This document shows positions 1 to 9,228 of a DNA stretch of 64,000 nt, piece after piece. Position numbers and translations under genes: made by a program. This stretch comes from Sphingomonas sanguinis (GTDB taxonomy: Bacteria; Pseudomonadota; Alphaproteobacteria; Sphingomonadales; Sphingomonadaceae). The stretch lies in contig NZ_CP079204.1 in assembly GCF_019297835.1 (NCBI RefSeq), positions 1 through 64,000 on the forward strand, written 5' to 3'. Every line of letters begins with the position of its first letter. Within the stretch, counting starts at the first letter, position 1. The notes below the pieces were generated by a model that saw nothing but the letters and a program-made list of their open reading frames with translations, was not told the origin of the DNA and made no database searches.

Positions 1-168
1 ACAAGATTATATTCCGTCGCATCGTCTAACGTACCCCGAGATTCTCAGTCACAGAAGCGGGCGGCGATGACGCTGGCGCAGGTGAGCAAAGCGATAGGTG
101 ACGGCCGCCCTCGGGTCACGGCGAGTTTCAAATGTCGACCCGCGACCCGAATGTTTTGACCCGACAAG

Positions 169-483
169 ATGTCACAAGCACCCTTTTGTCATGCTACCTT
201 CTTTCGAGATGGTGATGGCACCATCTCTGTGCACACTATCGGCTGTCCGACATCGGCCATTGTCACAGACATCGATATCTGGCTGATGGAAGGGGCCTTC
301 ATCATCCTGCGCGACTCGACAACCATTGCGGAAATGATCGTGCGGGACGGGCAGCGCCCCTTCTGGTATCGATGGATACTCAGCCGCTCTCATGGCTTGA
401 TGGAACTTCGGCACCGTAAGGGAACGGTGATCGAGAAACTACCTGGTGGCCTGGCGCCTCGGGACCCGATCGCGGAGAAGTGA
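169..483 (+). CDS. Small hypothetical protein
   Basis: An open frame of 104 codons with an ATG start. The translation looks moderately protein-like (an aromatic and hydrophobic middle part, then a basic stretch), but I recognise no domain, signal peptide or motif. An 80-codon frame runs antisense to it, and the first 168 bases of the window hold no other gene I can support. It ends 66 bases before the end of the convergent TonB receptor gene. It may be a real small gene or a chance frame in GC-rich DNA. Confidence 0.25.
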   Translation: MSQAPFCHATFFRDGDGTISVHTIGCPTSAIVTDIDIWLMEGAFIILRDSTTIAEMIVRDGQRPFWYRWILSRSHGLMELRHRKGTVIEKLPGGLAPRDPIAEK

Positions 484-548
484 AGCGTACCTCGGCATGA
501 GCCACGTTCCGCTGTGTGGCAACGCTCGAAGCGCCCCGCCGCGCCCCC

Positions 549-3131
549 TCAAAACAGCTTCCGCACCCCCACCCGGATCGAGCGCCCCAGCGGGTCGATA
601 TAGGCGGGCTGGAAGCGGTTGGGCGTATCGCCGTTGCGGTCGGTAACGTTGATCCGGTCGTTGAGCAAATTCTCGACCGCGAAATTGACGTTCAGCCCCT
701 TGGCCCAGGGCTTCTTCACGATATTTTCCAGCCGCACGAAGCTGTAGAGGACCAGCCAGGTCCGCCCCGAAAAGCGCAGGTCGGAGGCGGCTATGTCGCT
801 GCGGATGCGGGTCGGCCCCTGCAGGCGGCCGTAAACCCCCAGATTGAACAGGCCATAGGAGAAATGGCCGTTCAGATCGACGTCCCAGCGCGGCCGTCCG
901 CCGGTGCCGCTGAGCGTCGCGCCGTCGAGCAGGTCGAGGACCGGGCCGGTGCCGCGAAGGGTCAACCGGTCCTCCAGCCGGTAATTGGTCGTCGCCGACA
1001 GCCATAGCGAGGGCGGCCGCTTGGGCGGGCGGGGCGGGGGTGCTGCCTTGGCCGCAGCGGGGTTCGCGCCGGGTGCCGGCGGGGGAGGGGGCGGCGGGGT
1101 CTTGCCCAGCATCACCTGCGCGTCGATCGTCATGCGCAGCTTGCGCTCGCGCTCATACGCCAGATTGACCGGGCGCAGGTCGACGCTGACCAGCTGGCCC
1201 AGCCCATCGCGCACGAACAGGTCGGGAAAGGCGCGCTGGAACGCCGGGGTCGCGCCGCCCAGCGAGGCCGCCTGGTTGTCGATCCGGGTGTCGACATAAT
1301 CGGTGCTGAGCCGGATTTCCTTGTCCTTGATCGGCTGCACCGCAATGCCCAGCGTCGTGACCCGCCGCTTTTCGGGCGCCAGATCGGGATTGCCCCCGAA
1401 GATGGTGGTGACGAGCGTGCTGCGCCCGGTGACATAGTCGAAAAAGGGCGTGTTGGGCGTCGCCACGACCGGCGCGACCAGCTGCGTCACCGCGGGCGCG
1501 GTTTGCGCGATGTTGATCGAGGCGTTGAGCTGGACGGGGCGGAAGGGCGTCCAGTTCAGCCCCAGATTGGAGGTGTGGAGCCGCCCGAAATCGGACACCT
1601 GCGACACGCCCGCCATGGCGTTCAGCTGCATCTCGCCCAGAAAGCCCAGCGAGCCTTCGCGCGCCGAGGCGATCGGCAAATTGGCGTTGACGCTGGCGCC
1701 GCGCATGGTGCGCCCGACTGCATCGGTGGCGAGCGACAAATTGGTGCGCGCGCCGGTGTCGATCCGGGTATAGTCGGTGGTGACGGTCAGCATCGCCTCG
1801 CCCGCGGGCAGGCGGACGACGGGGCCGTTGGCGGTCGCCTTGACCCCGATCGTGTCCGACACCGCCCGGCTGCGGTTCAGGTCGCGCCGCGCGCCGGTGA
1901 CGGGATCGATCGCCGCCATCGGATCGCTCCCTGCATCGATCGACGCCTGGAGCGCGCCCAGCGGTACGCCGGTTTCCGAGGTGCTGCGCGACACCATCCG
2001 GTCGTAACTGCCGGTGATCGCCCAGGACCAGCGCCGGACGTCGCCGGTCAGCGTGCCGCCCGCGTGCAGCGCCATGCTGGTCGTCCGTTGGTGCAGCACG
2101 CTGCCCGGCAGATAGCGATAGAGGAGCGCGTCGTTGGCGAAGGGGAAATTCCCCAGCCCCCCGGGCACGCGCAGCAGGGCGGGGGCCAGACCGTTCAGCC
2201 CCCTGGACTGGATCGCCTCCATCGATACCATCAGCGACCCCGACACCGTCTTGGTCAGCGGCGAGGCGATGCTCGCTTCGCTATGGATCGTGTCGGTCAG
2301 CGGCTGAAGCGTGCGATAGGGGCCGAGATCGGTGACACCGGCCGGGCTATTGGCATAAGCCGCCAGCGTCCTCCGCGCGGCCGGGTCGAGCGGTACGCCT
2401 GCCAGCGTGACGCTCCGCCCCGCCAGCGCATCCAGCCGGGGGTCCAGGCTGGCGCCGTTCACCCCCGTCACATTGCCGGTGGTCGCGAACAGCGTCTCGG
2501 GATCGGGCACGATGTCGCGCTGGCTCTGGAGCACCGGGTCCTGCCGCAGATGCGAGACGTTGAGGGTCAGGCGGCGCGGCCCGTCGATCCGCGCCGAGGT
2601 GACCTCGCTATACTTCGTTCCGCCCCCGCCCTCGGTCGTGATGCCGGGCAGGAGATGGACCGTGACCGCACGGAATTTCTTCTTGGTGATGAAGTTCATC
2701 ACCCGGACGTTGGGCGGATAGCCGAAGCGCGCCGCCTCCTGCTCGGGCAGGACCTCGATCCGCTCCATCGCCTCATAGGGCAGCGACTGGAACTCGGCGA
2801 AACCCGAGACGCGCCGCCCGTTGAGCAGCATCACCGGCTCGCCACCGCCCGACGAGCTGGTCAGCGCCTTCACCTTCTTGAGTAGGTCGCTGAGGCTGGT
2901 CGCGCCCAGCGCCTCCAGTGCCTGGGCGTCGAGCACCGCGACCGGCTCGACCGCGCCGATGACCGATCCGGGGATGCGCTTGCCGGTGACGGTGACCTCG
3001 GGGGAGGGCGATTCGGATGGCTCGGTTTCCTGAGTCTCCTGCCCCTGCGCACCCACCGGCATGGCCAGTCCCAGGACGATCGCCGTCCAACCCGCGCTCC
3101 TTTTCAGGCGCGCGTTCCTCCCGTATCGCAT
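549..3131 (-). CDS. TonB-dependent outer-membrane receptor with proline-rich insert
   Basis: 860-residue outer-membrane receptor for TonB/ExbBD-driven uptake of an unidentified ligand. I chose the ATG at 3131 because a GGGAG ribosome site lies just upstream and a basic-hydrophobic signal peptide ending near VGAQGQ follows; the frame stays open to 3248. After the signal come a TonB-box-like VTVTGKR segment and a plug domain with the MLLNGRRVSG and YEAMERIEVLPE motifs (about residues 40-160). The rest is a 22-strand-type barrel ending in Phe (VRKLF), as usual for BamA recognition. Odd point: a proline/alanine-rich stretch interrupts the barrel around residues 670-705. The plug resembles receptors of Caulobacter and sphingomonads with uncharacterised ligands. 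No transport partner is adjacent, so the substrate cannot be named. Confidence 0.85.
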   Translation of the reverse strand: MRYGRNARLKRSAGWTAIVLGLAMPVGAQGQETQETEPSESPSPEVTVTGKRIPGSVIGAVEPVAVLDAQALEALGATSLSDLLKKVKALTSSSGGGEPVMLLNGRRVSGFAEFQSLPYEAMERIEVLPEQEAARFGYPPNVRVMNFITKKKFRAVTVHLLPGITTEGGGGTKYSEVTSARIDGPRRLTLNVSHLRQDPVLQSQRDIVPDPETLFATTGNVTGVNGASLDPRLDALAGRSVTLAGVPLDPAARRTLAAYANSPAGVTDLGPYRTLQPLTDTIHSEASIASPLTKTVSGSLMVSMEAIQSRGLNGLAPALLRVPGGLGNFPFANDALLYRYLPGSVLHQRTTSMALHAGGTLTGDVRRWSWAITGSYDRMVSRSTSETGVPLGALQASIDAGSDPMAAIDPVTGARRDLNRSRAVSDTIGVKATANGPVVRLPAGEAMLTVTTDYTRIDTGARTNLSLATDAVGRTMRGASVNANLPIASAREGSLGFLGEMQLNAMAGVSQVSDFGRLHTSNLGLNWTPFRPVQLNASINIAQTAPAVTQLVAPVVATPNTPFFDYVTGRSTLVTTIFGGNPDLAPEKRRVTTLGIAVQPIKDKEIRLSTDYVDTRIDNQAASLGGATPAFQRAFPDLFVRDGLGQLVSVDLRPVNLAYERERKLRMTIDAQVMLGKTPPPPPPPAPGANPAAAKAAPPPRPPKRPPSLWLSATTNYRLEDRLTLRGTGPVLDLLDGATLSGTGGRPRWDVDLNGHFSYGLFNLGVYGRLQGPTRIRSDIAASDLRFSGRTWLVLYSFVRLENIVKKPWAKGLNVNFAVENLLNDRINVTDRNGDTPNRFQPAYIDPLGRSIRVGVRKLF

Positions 3132-3355
3132 CGTCAAGCCACTCCCATCGCTGACGTGAAGATTTGTAAATACTGTGGCGATGATGTCACAATTAAGGCT
3201 GAAAATCGGGCGGGCTGCCGTTTTCGCGCGACGGATGCCCAGCTCCATGACCCCATGGCGGCAAGGACGGCCCGGAGTTCAACGGCTTAACGCCCGTAAC
3301 GCGTTACACATACGTTCCGATTAAAAGATTGGCTGGGCGGGCCGTATAGGCCGGT

Positions 3356-3760
3356 ATGACATCTGCCCTGTCCCCGCTCCCGACCGCTTCGCTGCGGCCG
3401 GGCTCCACGCCGCTCGCGCTGCCCAAGCCCGAGGGGCTGCCCGCGCCCGAGGGGGACGCCGAGTCACCGCAAGACGGATCCGCCATCGCCAGGACCGACG
3501 CGGCCGCTCCGACGAAATCCCGCGAGGCCCATGGCGGCGTGTCCGGGGGAGGGGGCGGGGGCGCCCGTCACGTCGTTGACGAGCGCGTGACCGAAACCGA
3601 TACGATGCGGATCACCGTCATCTCCTATAGCGACGGATCGGTGGATCGGCTGAGCGCGATCAAGAACGGGGCCAGCGCGGCCCCGGCCCCCACCCAGACC
3701 GAGCCAAGCGGGGCCAGCGGCTGGGGCAATAGGGGCATGATGGTCGACCGCGTCGGCTGA
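3356..3760 (+). CDS. Hypothetical proline/glycine-rich small protein
   Basis: 134-codon open frame with an ATG start. The N-terminal half is rich in Pro, Ala and Ser with a run of glycines near residues 64-70. The C-terminal half is more structured-looking (DTMRITVISYSDGSVDRL). No signal peptide, membrane segment or family is evident. The frame stands alone between a divergent TonB receptor and a set of hairpins at 3783-3913. The non-random composition and clean end before the hairpins make it plausible as a gene, but I cannot assign a function. Confidence 0.4.
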   Translation: MTSALSPLPTASLRPGSTPLALPKPEGLPAPEGDAESPQDGSAIARTDAAAPTKSREAHGGVSGGGGGGARHVVDERVTETDTMRITVISYSDGSVDRLSAIKNGASAAPAPTQTEPSGASGWGNRGMMVDRVG

Positions 3761-3782
3761 CGGCCGGATTAGCGTTTGATTG

Positions 3783-3804
3783 AAAACGTGCCGAGGCACG
3801 TTTT
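3783..3804. terminator. Short hairpin, possible bidirectional terminator
   Basis: Perfect 10-bp inverted repeat AAAACGTGCC / GGCACGTTTT with a 2-base loop, starting 22 bases after the stop at 3760. The A-rich left and T-rich right flanks fit a factor-independent terminator readable from either strand. Confidence 0.5.
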
Positions 3805-3807
3805 GCC

Positions 3808-3883
3808 GCACCGGCCCACTCCCCCACCCGACCTCCCATCAAGGATACTCCGTGGGAGGTCGGGTGGGGGAGCGGGCCGGTGC
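3808..3883. repeat. 31-bp inverted repeat
   Basis: Arms at 3808-3838 and 3853-3883 match at 30 of 31 positions and enclose a 14-base loop. The arms are C-rich on the left and G-rich on the right and would form a very stable cruciform or RNA hairpin. It sits between two smaller terminator-like hairpins in the intergenic gap between convergent genes. It could be a REP/MITE-like palindromic repeat; no second copy was seen in this window. Confidence 0.6.
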
Positions 3884-3889
3884 CGCCCC

Positions 3890-3913
3890 AAAACTCGCCT
3901 TCGGCGAGTTTTT
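3890..3913. terminator. UUCG-type hairpin terminator
   Basis: Stem AAAACTCGCC / GGCGAGTTTT (3890-3899 and 3903-3912) closes a CTTCGG-type loop and is followed by T residues. It lies 10 bases from the stop of the minus-strand glycosyltransferase gene, so it most likely ends that transcript; it is symmetric and can work in both directions. Confidence 0.6.
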
Positions 3914-3923
3914 AAACGGACAC

Positions 3924-5171
3924 TCAAAGCGTCGGCAGCGGCGTCTCGGTGATGAGCGACGGGGATAGCGGCGCGGACCGGGCCTCGGCATGGCGACGCA
4001 GGACGGTGCGCATCACGCGGATATAATGGTCCGCGCCGTGCTCGATGGTGAAGCGCCGCGCCTGGTGCAGCGTGCGCCTTGCATCCTGGGTGAGCGGCCG
4101 CGCGGCCGCGATCGCGGCGGCAAAGCCCGCTTCGTCGCCGACCGGGACCAGCGTGCCCAGCGCCCCCTGCTGCAACAACGCACCCATCGAGCGGCTGCAA
4201 TCGGTGGCGACGATGCCGATATTGGCGGCCAGCCCCTCCAGGATGACGGCGGGCACACCCTCATAATGCGAGGACAGCAGCAGCGTGTCATAGCCCGACA
4301 GCAACCCGGCCGGATTGGTCACGTAACCGCGAAACGCGACCCGCCCGGCGATCCCCAGCGAGGCGGCCAGCCCCTCCAGCGCAGGCCGCTCCGGCCCGTC
4401 GCCGAAAAGGGTCAGCGTATCGTCGGGCGCGCTGCCCCGCGCGAAACCGCGCAGCATCAGCGCGAGATTCTTCTGGGGCGCGAGCCGGGCGATGGTGACG
4501 AAGCGGCGTCCCGACGCCGGGGCCGTCGCGGGCACGGGTTCGCGCAGGCTAAGGATCTGCGCCTCCGACAAGGCCGGATCGGGGATGATCGCCACGCGCG
4601 CGGGGGAGACGCCGATCCCCTGCACGATCTCGGCCCGCATCGGCTTTTCCATGCCGACGAAATGATCGATCGCCAGCCCCTGGATGCGCAGCCATATGCG
4701 GTAGAAGACGCGGTAGAACCAGGACGCATCGGCGCGGTCGAGATTGTTGCTGATCTTGGCGATGATCGGCGGACAGTTGCGGCCCAGCACCAGCTTCAGC
4801 ATCACCGCGACGAACGCATAGGTATTCCCTGCACAGAACAGCACGTCCGGACGGATCGTCCGCACCGCGCGCGGCAGGGTGGCGACCATCCAGATCGTCT
4901 CCCAATGCGCGATGCCAGGCCAGCGCCGCTTCGGCGTCACGAAGTCCAGGCCCGCGCCGACATCCTGCGCCATCGCGCCATCGGTCCGCCCCAGGAACAG
5001 CGGCGCATCGATCCCGCTGTCGCGCCAGCGATGGACGAGGCGCAACGCGATCCGTTCGACCCCGCCGGGCTCGAAGCTGTGCAGGAAGGTCAGGACGCGC
5101 AAAATGCCGTGCGCCCTGCTCGATACTGATATCGCCCGGAAATCCCGCCCATGATGCGCCCCCGATAGCAT
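3924..5171 (-). CDS. Glycosyltransferase family 4 (GT-B fold)
   Basis: Up to 415 residues. The start of the GT-B N-domain is clear (VLTFLHSFEPGGVERIAL, with the glycine loop GGVER). The C-domain holds VTIARLAPQKNL, the FGDGPERP segment and the EGVPAVILEGLAANIG donor-binding motif with the EX7E pattern typical of GT4 retaining transferases. Substrates are unknown. The ATG at 5171 gives a 23-residue leader not usual for the family; a TTG at 5102, preceded by AGCAGGG, would begin at MRVLTFLHSF and may be the true start. It is divergent from the siderophore-type receptor and isolated from the EPS locus at 38-64 kb. Confidence 0.8.
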   Translation of the reverse strand: MLSGAHHGRDFRAISVSSRAHGILRVLTFLHSFEPGGVERIALRLVHRWRDSGIDAPLFLGRTDGAMAQDVGAGLDFVTPKRRWPGIAHWETIWMVATLPRAVRTIRPDVLFCAGNTYAFVAVMLKLVLGRNCPPIIAKISNNLDRADASWFYRVFYRIWLRIQGLAIDHFVGMEKPMRAEIVQGIGVSPARVAIIPDPALSEAQILSLREPVPATAPASGRRFVTIARLAPQKNLALMLRGFARGSAPDDTLTLFGDGPERPALEGLAASLGIAGRVAFRGYVTNPAGLLSGYDTLLLSSHYEGVPAVILEGLAANIGIVATDCSRSMGALLQQGALGTLVPVGDEAGFAAAIAAARPLTQDARRTLHQARRFTIEHGADHYIRVMRTVLRRHAEARSAPLSPSLITETPLPTL

Positions 5172-5254
5172 GATTGGCGGGGAAAACGATACCCCATCGT
5201 GACGTATTCGTTATGGTTTTTCCGGGGCGGCGTGGCACGCGCATAGATTCATCA

Positions 5255-5290
5255 ATGCTATTGACATTCACTCGCATTCTTATCTTAAGG
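5255..5290 (+). promoter_or_regulatory. Possible promoter / Fur-like site before siderophore receptor
   Basis: AT-rich island in GC-rich DNA, containing TTGACA at 5261-5266 and a downstream TATCTT. The spacing between the two (14 bases) is short for a sigma-70 promoter. The stretch also resembles the degenerate dyad of alphaproteobacterial iron-regulator boxes (TGACATTCACTCGCA). It lies 34 bases before the likely GTG start of the receptor. Suggestive only. Confidence 0.3.
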
Positions 5291-5323
5291 GCGCCAACAA
5301 AGCCTGATGGGGGAATTTTCGAC

Positions 5324-7444
5324 GTGACGCCCGTTCTCACGCTGCTGGCCGTTGTCACCGCTGCGCCCGACACCGTTCCGCAAACGACCAATCACGGCGA
5401 TATCGTCGTCACCGCGCAGCAGACCAAGGACAATGACGATTATACGACGCCGAGCCAGACCTCGGCCTATCGCCTGCCGATCAGCATCCGCGACACGCCC
5501 CAGGCGATCAGCGTGGTCACCCGCCAGCAGATCGACGATTTCCAGCTGAACGACATCAACGCCCTGTTGGCGACGGTGCCCGGCTTCAACGTCCAGGCGC
5601 AGGAGACCGACCGCTTCTATTATTCGGCGCGCGGTTTCGACGTTCAGAATTTCCAGGTCGACGGCCTTGGCCTGCCGCCCGCCTTCGCGGTGCAGGTCGG
5701 CTCGATCGACACCGCCATCTACGACCATGTCGAGGTTCTGAAGGGCGCGCCCGGCCTGCTCTCGCCGGTCGGCAATCCGTCGGCGGTGGTCAATTTTGTC
5801 CGCAAGCGCCCGGGCAAGGATTTCCAGGCGAGCGGATCGGCGCAATATGGCTCGTTCGACAGCCTTCGCCTCCAGGGTGACGTCTCGACACCGCTCGACA
5901 AGGACGGGCATATCCGGGCGCTGGCGGTCGGCGTCTATTCGGATGCGGACAGTTATCTCGATCGCTATCATCTGCGGCGCTGGACCGGTTATGGCATCGT
6001 CGAGGCCGATCTCGGCCCGAACACCGTCGCGAGCGTCGGCTATGGCCATCAAAACCATCGCAGCACGGCTGCGCAATGGGGCGGGCTGCCGCTCTATTAT
6101 ACCGATGGCACACGCATCCCGCTGGCGCGCTCGTCCAATACCGGCCCCGACTGGGCAGGGTTCGACGTCACCGATCGCCAGATCTTCGGCGACATCACCC
6201 ATCAGCTGAATGCCAAGTGGCAGATCAAGGCCAGCGCCTTTCGCCGGGCGACCGACGAGAAGGACGACCTGTTCTACGTTTATGGCAACCCCGATCGCAC
6301 GACGGGGCTGGGCGTATTTTCCTATCCCGGATCGTTCAAGGCATCGAACCGCGACTTCACCTTCGACGTCCATGCCAGCGGGAGCTTCGATGCGCTGGGG
6401 CAGGAACAGATGCTCGTCGTCGGCGTCCTGCGCGGCGCGCTGACCTATCGGCAGCTGTCACGTTACGACAATGCGGCGATCGGTGTGTCCGTCCCGCTCG
6501 ACCAGCTGTTCGACGGCAGCTTCCCGCAGCCCAACTGGCCCGCCACTTTCAACAGCGATCCGGCCATGTCGAACTGGACGCATCAGCAGCGCACCTCCGC
6601 CTATGCGACGTTGCGCCTGCGCCCGGTCGATCCGCTGAAGATCATCCTGGGCACGAATTATACCTGGGCGCGCAGCGAGGGCTATTCCTATGGCACGCCG
6701 AGCAATTACAGCGATGACCGCTTCCTGCCCTTTGTCGGCGCGACGCTCGACCTGACGCGCCATGTCAGCGCCTATGCCAGCTATGCGACGATCTTCAATC
6801 CGCAGAACGTCTTCGGTGCGGACGGCAAGCTGCTCGCTCCGATCAAGGGCAACAGCCTGGAAGGCGGGTTCAAGGGCGAATGGTATGACGGCCGCCTGAA
6901 TGCGGCGGTGTCGGTGTTCCGCGTGCGGCAGGACAATTTCGCCGAGGCGGCCGGGTTCGATCCGACGATCGGGCAGAGCATCTATCGCGGCGTCAATTCC
7001 AAGTCGGAAGGGATCGAGCTGGAATTCGGCGGTCAGCTGCTGCCCGGCGTACAGGCGACGGGCGGTTACACGATCATGCGGATTCGGGGTGATGACGGCA
7101 CGCCGACGCGCACCTTCGTTCCTCGCCAGACCGCCCGGCTGAACCTGACCTACAGCCCGGCGGTCCTGCCCGACCTGAAGCTGGGCGCGTCGGTCCAGTA
7201 TCAGACCTCGATGTACGTTGTGGGATCGACGATCTCGACCGTCACCGGCCAGCCGATCCGCGTCACCCAGGACAAATATGCGACGCTCGACCTGCTGGGC
7301 AGCTACAAGCTGACCCGCAATCTCCGCGTGGCGGTGAATGTCCGCAACGTCACCAATACCAAGGCGATTAACGCGCTCACCTACGACCAGGGCTTCTACA
7401 ATGCGCCCCGCAGCGTGTTGGGGACGATCAGCGTCAGCTATTGA
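5324..7444 (+). CDS. TonB-dependent siderophore-type receptor
   Basis: 706-residue receptor of the FhuE/FpvA-like siderophore class. The plug carries RDTPQAISVVTRQQIDDF, typical of this class, then the YDHVEVLKGAPGLLSPVGNP segment. The barrel ends in Tyr (TISVSY). I chose GTG 5324 because GGGGGAA lies nine bases upstream and the product starts with a short hydrophobic signal (TPVLTLLAVVTAA); the frame is open back to an ATG at 5174, but that would add 50 residues before the signal. The protein should move a ferric chelate across the outer membrane with energy from TonB. No siderophore synthesis or ABC transporter gene is adjacent. The ligand is an inference from class only. Confidence 0.85.
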   Translation: MTPVLTLLAVVTAAPDTVPQTTNHGDIVVTAQQTKDNDDYTTPSQTSAYRLPISIRDTPQAISVVTRQQIDDFQLNDINALLATVPGFNVQAQETDRFYYSARGFDVQNFQVDGLGLPPAFAVQVGSIDTAIYDHVEVLKGAPGLLSPVGNPSAVVNFVRKRPGKDFQASGSAQYGSFDSLRLQGDVSTPLDKDGHIRALAVGVYSDADSYLDRYHLRRWTGYGIVEADLGPNTVASVGYGHQNHRSTAAQWGGLPLYYTDGTRIPLARSSNTGPDWAGFDVTDRQIFGDITHQLNAKWQIKASAFRRATDEKDDLFYVYGNPDRTTGLGVFSYPGSFKASNRDFTFDVHASGSFDALGQEQMLVVGVLRGALTYRQLSRYDNAAIGVSVPLDQLFDGSFPQPNWPATFNSDPAMSNWTHQQRTSAYATLRLRPVDPLKIILGTNYTWARSEGYSYGTPSNYSDDRFLPFVGATLDLTRHVSAYASYATIFNPQNVFGADGKLLAPIKGNSLEGGFKGEWYDGRLNAAVSVFRVRQDNFAEAAGFDPTIGQSIYRGVNSKSEGIELEFGGQLLPGVQATGGYTIMRIRGDDGTPTRTFVPRQTARLNLTYSPAVLPDLKLGASVQYQTSMYVVGSTISTVTGQPIRVTQDKYATLDLLGSYKLTRNLRVAVNVRNVTNTKAINALTYDQGFYNAPRSVLGTISVSY

Positions 7445-7536
7445 CCGGGATGACCGGGCGGGCGCGGACCATGGCGGTTTCGCGCCCGCCCATTTGGGCT
7501 TGCCTTCGCCCGCAAAGCGACCCACCGCCGCGTCTC

Positions 7537-9051
7537 ATGAGCATGAGGCGGGTTAGAGGAATTCATCAGGGCGGCGTCCTGCTGCTGCTGACGCTGGTCG
7601 CGCTGGTGGTGCGGGCGCGGACGTTCGGGAATCCGGTGATCGGGTTCGACGAGCAATATTATCTGCTGGTGGGCGACCGGATGCTCCACGGCGCCTGGCC
7701 TTATGCCGACATTTTCGACCGCAAGCCGATCGGGCTGTTCCTGCTCTATGCGGGGGCGCGGCTGCTCGGCGGGGACGGGTTCCTCGCCTATAAGCTGGTC
7801 GCGACCGGCTTCGTCATCGCCACCGCCTTCGGCATCCAGCGGGTGGCGCGGCGCTTCGCGGGGGCGGGCGCGGCGGTCGTGGCAGCGATCCTCTATATTC
7901 TCTGGCTGAACCTGATGGAGGGGGAGGGGGGGCAGTCCCCGGTCTTCTACAATGCGCTGATGCTGGTCGCCGCGAGCGCGATCCTGAGCGTCGTCGAGCG
8001 GCGGGGGCGGTTGTTCCCCTGCGGCGCGGTGGCGATGGGCGCGGTCGGCGTCGCGCTCCAGATCAAATATTCGGTGCTGCCCGAGGGGTTCGTGTTCGGC
8101 TGTGTCCTGCTCTGGCAGGGCTGGCGCGCGCGCGTGCCGCTGGGGCGGCTGGCGGGGATGGCGCTGGTGTGGGTGGCGCTGGCGTTGTTGCCAACCTCGG
8201 TGGCGTTCGGGGGCTATGCCGCGGCCGGGCACGGGCAGGCCTGGGTGTTCGCCAATTTCGTCTCGGTCGGCGGGCAGGCGGCGCGGCCGTTCGCCGACGA
8301 AATGGAGGGGCTGGCGACCTGTCTCGGCATCCTGTCGCCTTTGTTGCTGGTGATCGGGTTCGGGCGGCCCTGGCGACATTTGGGGCGGCACCTCCCGGCC
8401 GAGCGACGCGCGGGGTTCCGCTTCCTGCTCCTCTGGCTAGCGGTCACGGGCATCGCCGTGCTGCTCTATGGCCGGTTCGGCAGTCCGCATTATGCGCTGC
8501 CCATCGTGCTGCCCGCCGTGCTGGTCGCCGCACCCGCGCTGGCCCGCTGGCGGCGGGGCGGGGTGGCGGCGTTTATGCTCGTGATCTTCGCGGCGGGGCA
8601 GATCGTGCTGCATTTGAGCGAGCGGACCAAGGGCGGCGCGGCCGAAGCCCGCGCGGTGGCGAGCGCCGCGACCCCGGCGCGCGGGTGCCTCTATGTCTAT
8701 GACGGTTATCCGGCGCTCTACATGCTGACGCAGAGCTGTCTGCCGTCGAAATGGGTGTTTCCGGGTCATCTCAACACGCAGGACGAGGCGAGCCGGGACG
8801 CGATCGGGGTCGATCCGGTTGCGGAGATTCGCCGCATCCTGGCGACGCGGCCGGGGGCGATCGTCGACGATTATCCGCGCTTCGCTTTCGGCAATCGTGC
8901 GACGCGGGGCGTGCTGCGCGCGGTGCTGGCGCGCGACTATCATCTTGCCGCCTGCGTGCCCACGGGGCCGAGCCGGGTGCGGCTGGTCTATCGGCCGGGG
9001 CCGGGGGCGGTTCCGGCGGGGTGTCCGAGCGCCGCGATGCTGGATCGCTAA
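7537..9051 (+). CDS. Polytopic GT39/GT-C-type membrane glycosyltransferase
   Basis: About 504 residues with many hydrophobic segments. The first is VLLLLTLVALVV near the N-terminus, followed by an acidic motif in the first periplasmic loop (NPVIGFDEQYYLLVGDRML), the hallmark of GT-C enzymes of the PMT/ArnT type that use polyprenyl-phosphate sugars. A second conserved-looking loop (YADIFDRKPIGLFLLY) follows. The ATG at 7537 places the start next to the first membrane segment; the frame is open from 7441, which would add 32 unlikely residues. Acceptor and donor are unknown. It lies downstream of the siderophore receptor with a 92-base gap, so they may share a transcript. Confidence 0.75.
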   Translation: MSMRRVRGIHQGGVLLLLTLVALVVRARTFGNPVIGFDEQYYLLVGDRMLHGAWPYADIFDRKPIGLFLLYAGARLLGGDGFLAYKLVATGFVIATAFGIQRVARRFAGAGAAVVAAILYILWLNLMEGEGGQSPVFYNALMLVAASAILSVVERRGRLFPCGAVAMGAVGVALQIKYSVLPEGFVFGCVLLWQGWRARVPLGRLAGMALVWVALALLPTSVAFGGYAAAGHGQAWVFANFVSVGGQAARPFADEMEGLATCLGILSPLLLVIGFGRPWRHLGRHLPAERRAGFRFLLLWLAVTGIAVLLYGRFGSPHYALPIVLPAVLVAAPALARWRRGGVAAFMLVIFAAGQIVLHLSERTKGGAAEARAVASAATPARGCLYVYDGYPALYMLTQSCLPSKWVFPGHLNTQDEASRDAIGVDPVAEIRRILATRPGAIVDDYPRFAFGNRATRGVLRAVLARDYHLAACVPTGPSRVRLVYRPGPGAVPAGCPSAAMLDR

Positions 9052-9052
9052 A

Positions 9053-9176
9053 CTATTCCTCCCCTGCAAGGGGAGGTGGCAGTCCGCAGGACTGACGGAG
9101 GGGTGTCGCCCCTCTCGAGAGCGGGACACCCCTCCACCAGCTTCGCTGGTCCCCCTCCCCTTACAGGGTAGGAAAG
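9053..9176. repeat. Long imperfect inverted repeat (compound hairpin)
   Basis: The left half (from CCTCCCCTGCAAGGGGAGG, itself a hairpin at about 9059-9077, to GGAGGGGTGTC) is mirrored by the right half (GACACCCCTCC to CTCCCCTTACAGGG). The whole forms a dyad of about 120 bases with internal side hairpins. It starts two bases after the stop at 9051 and fills the gap before the GH43 gene. This looks like the compound palindromic intergenic repeat common in sphingomonads and Caulobacter; it may also act as a terminator. Confidence 0.65.
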
Positions 9177-9228
9177 GGGGACTGTATACGATCTCGACAG
9201 GGCGAGGGGCTTTGGTCACTATGTCGCC

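Noticed and set aside
1503-2885. 460-codon + strand frame inside the first TonB receptor
   Set aside because: Shadow in another frame; Arg/Gln/Gly-rich translation with no family signal.
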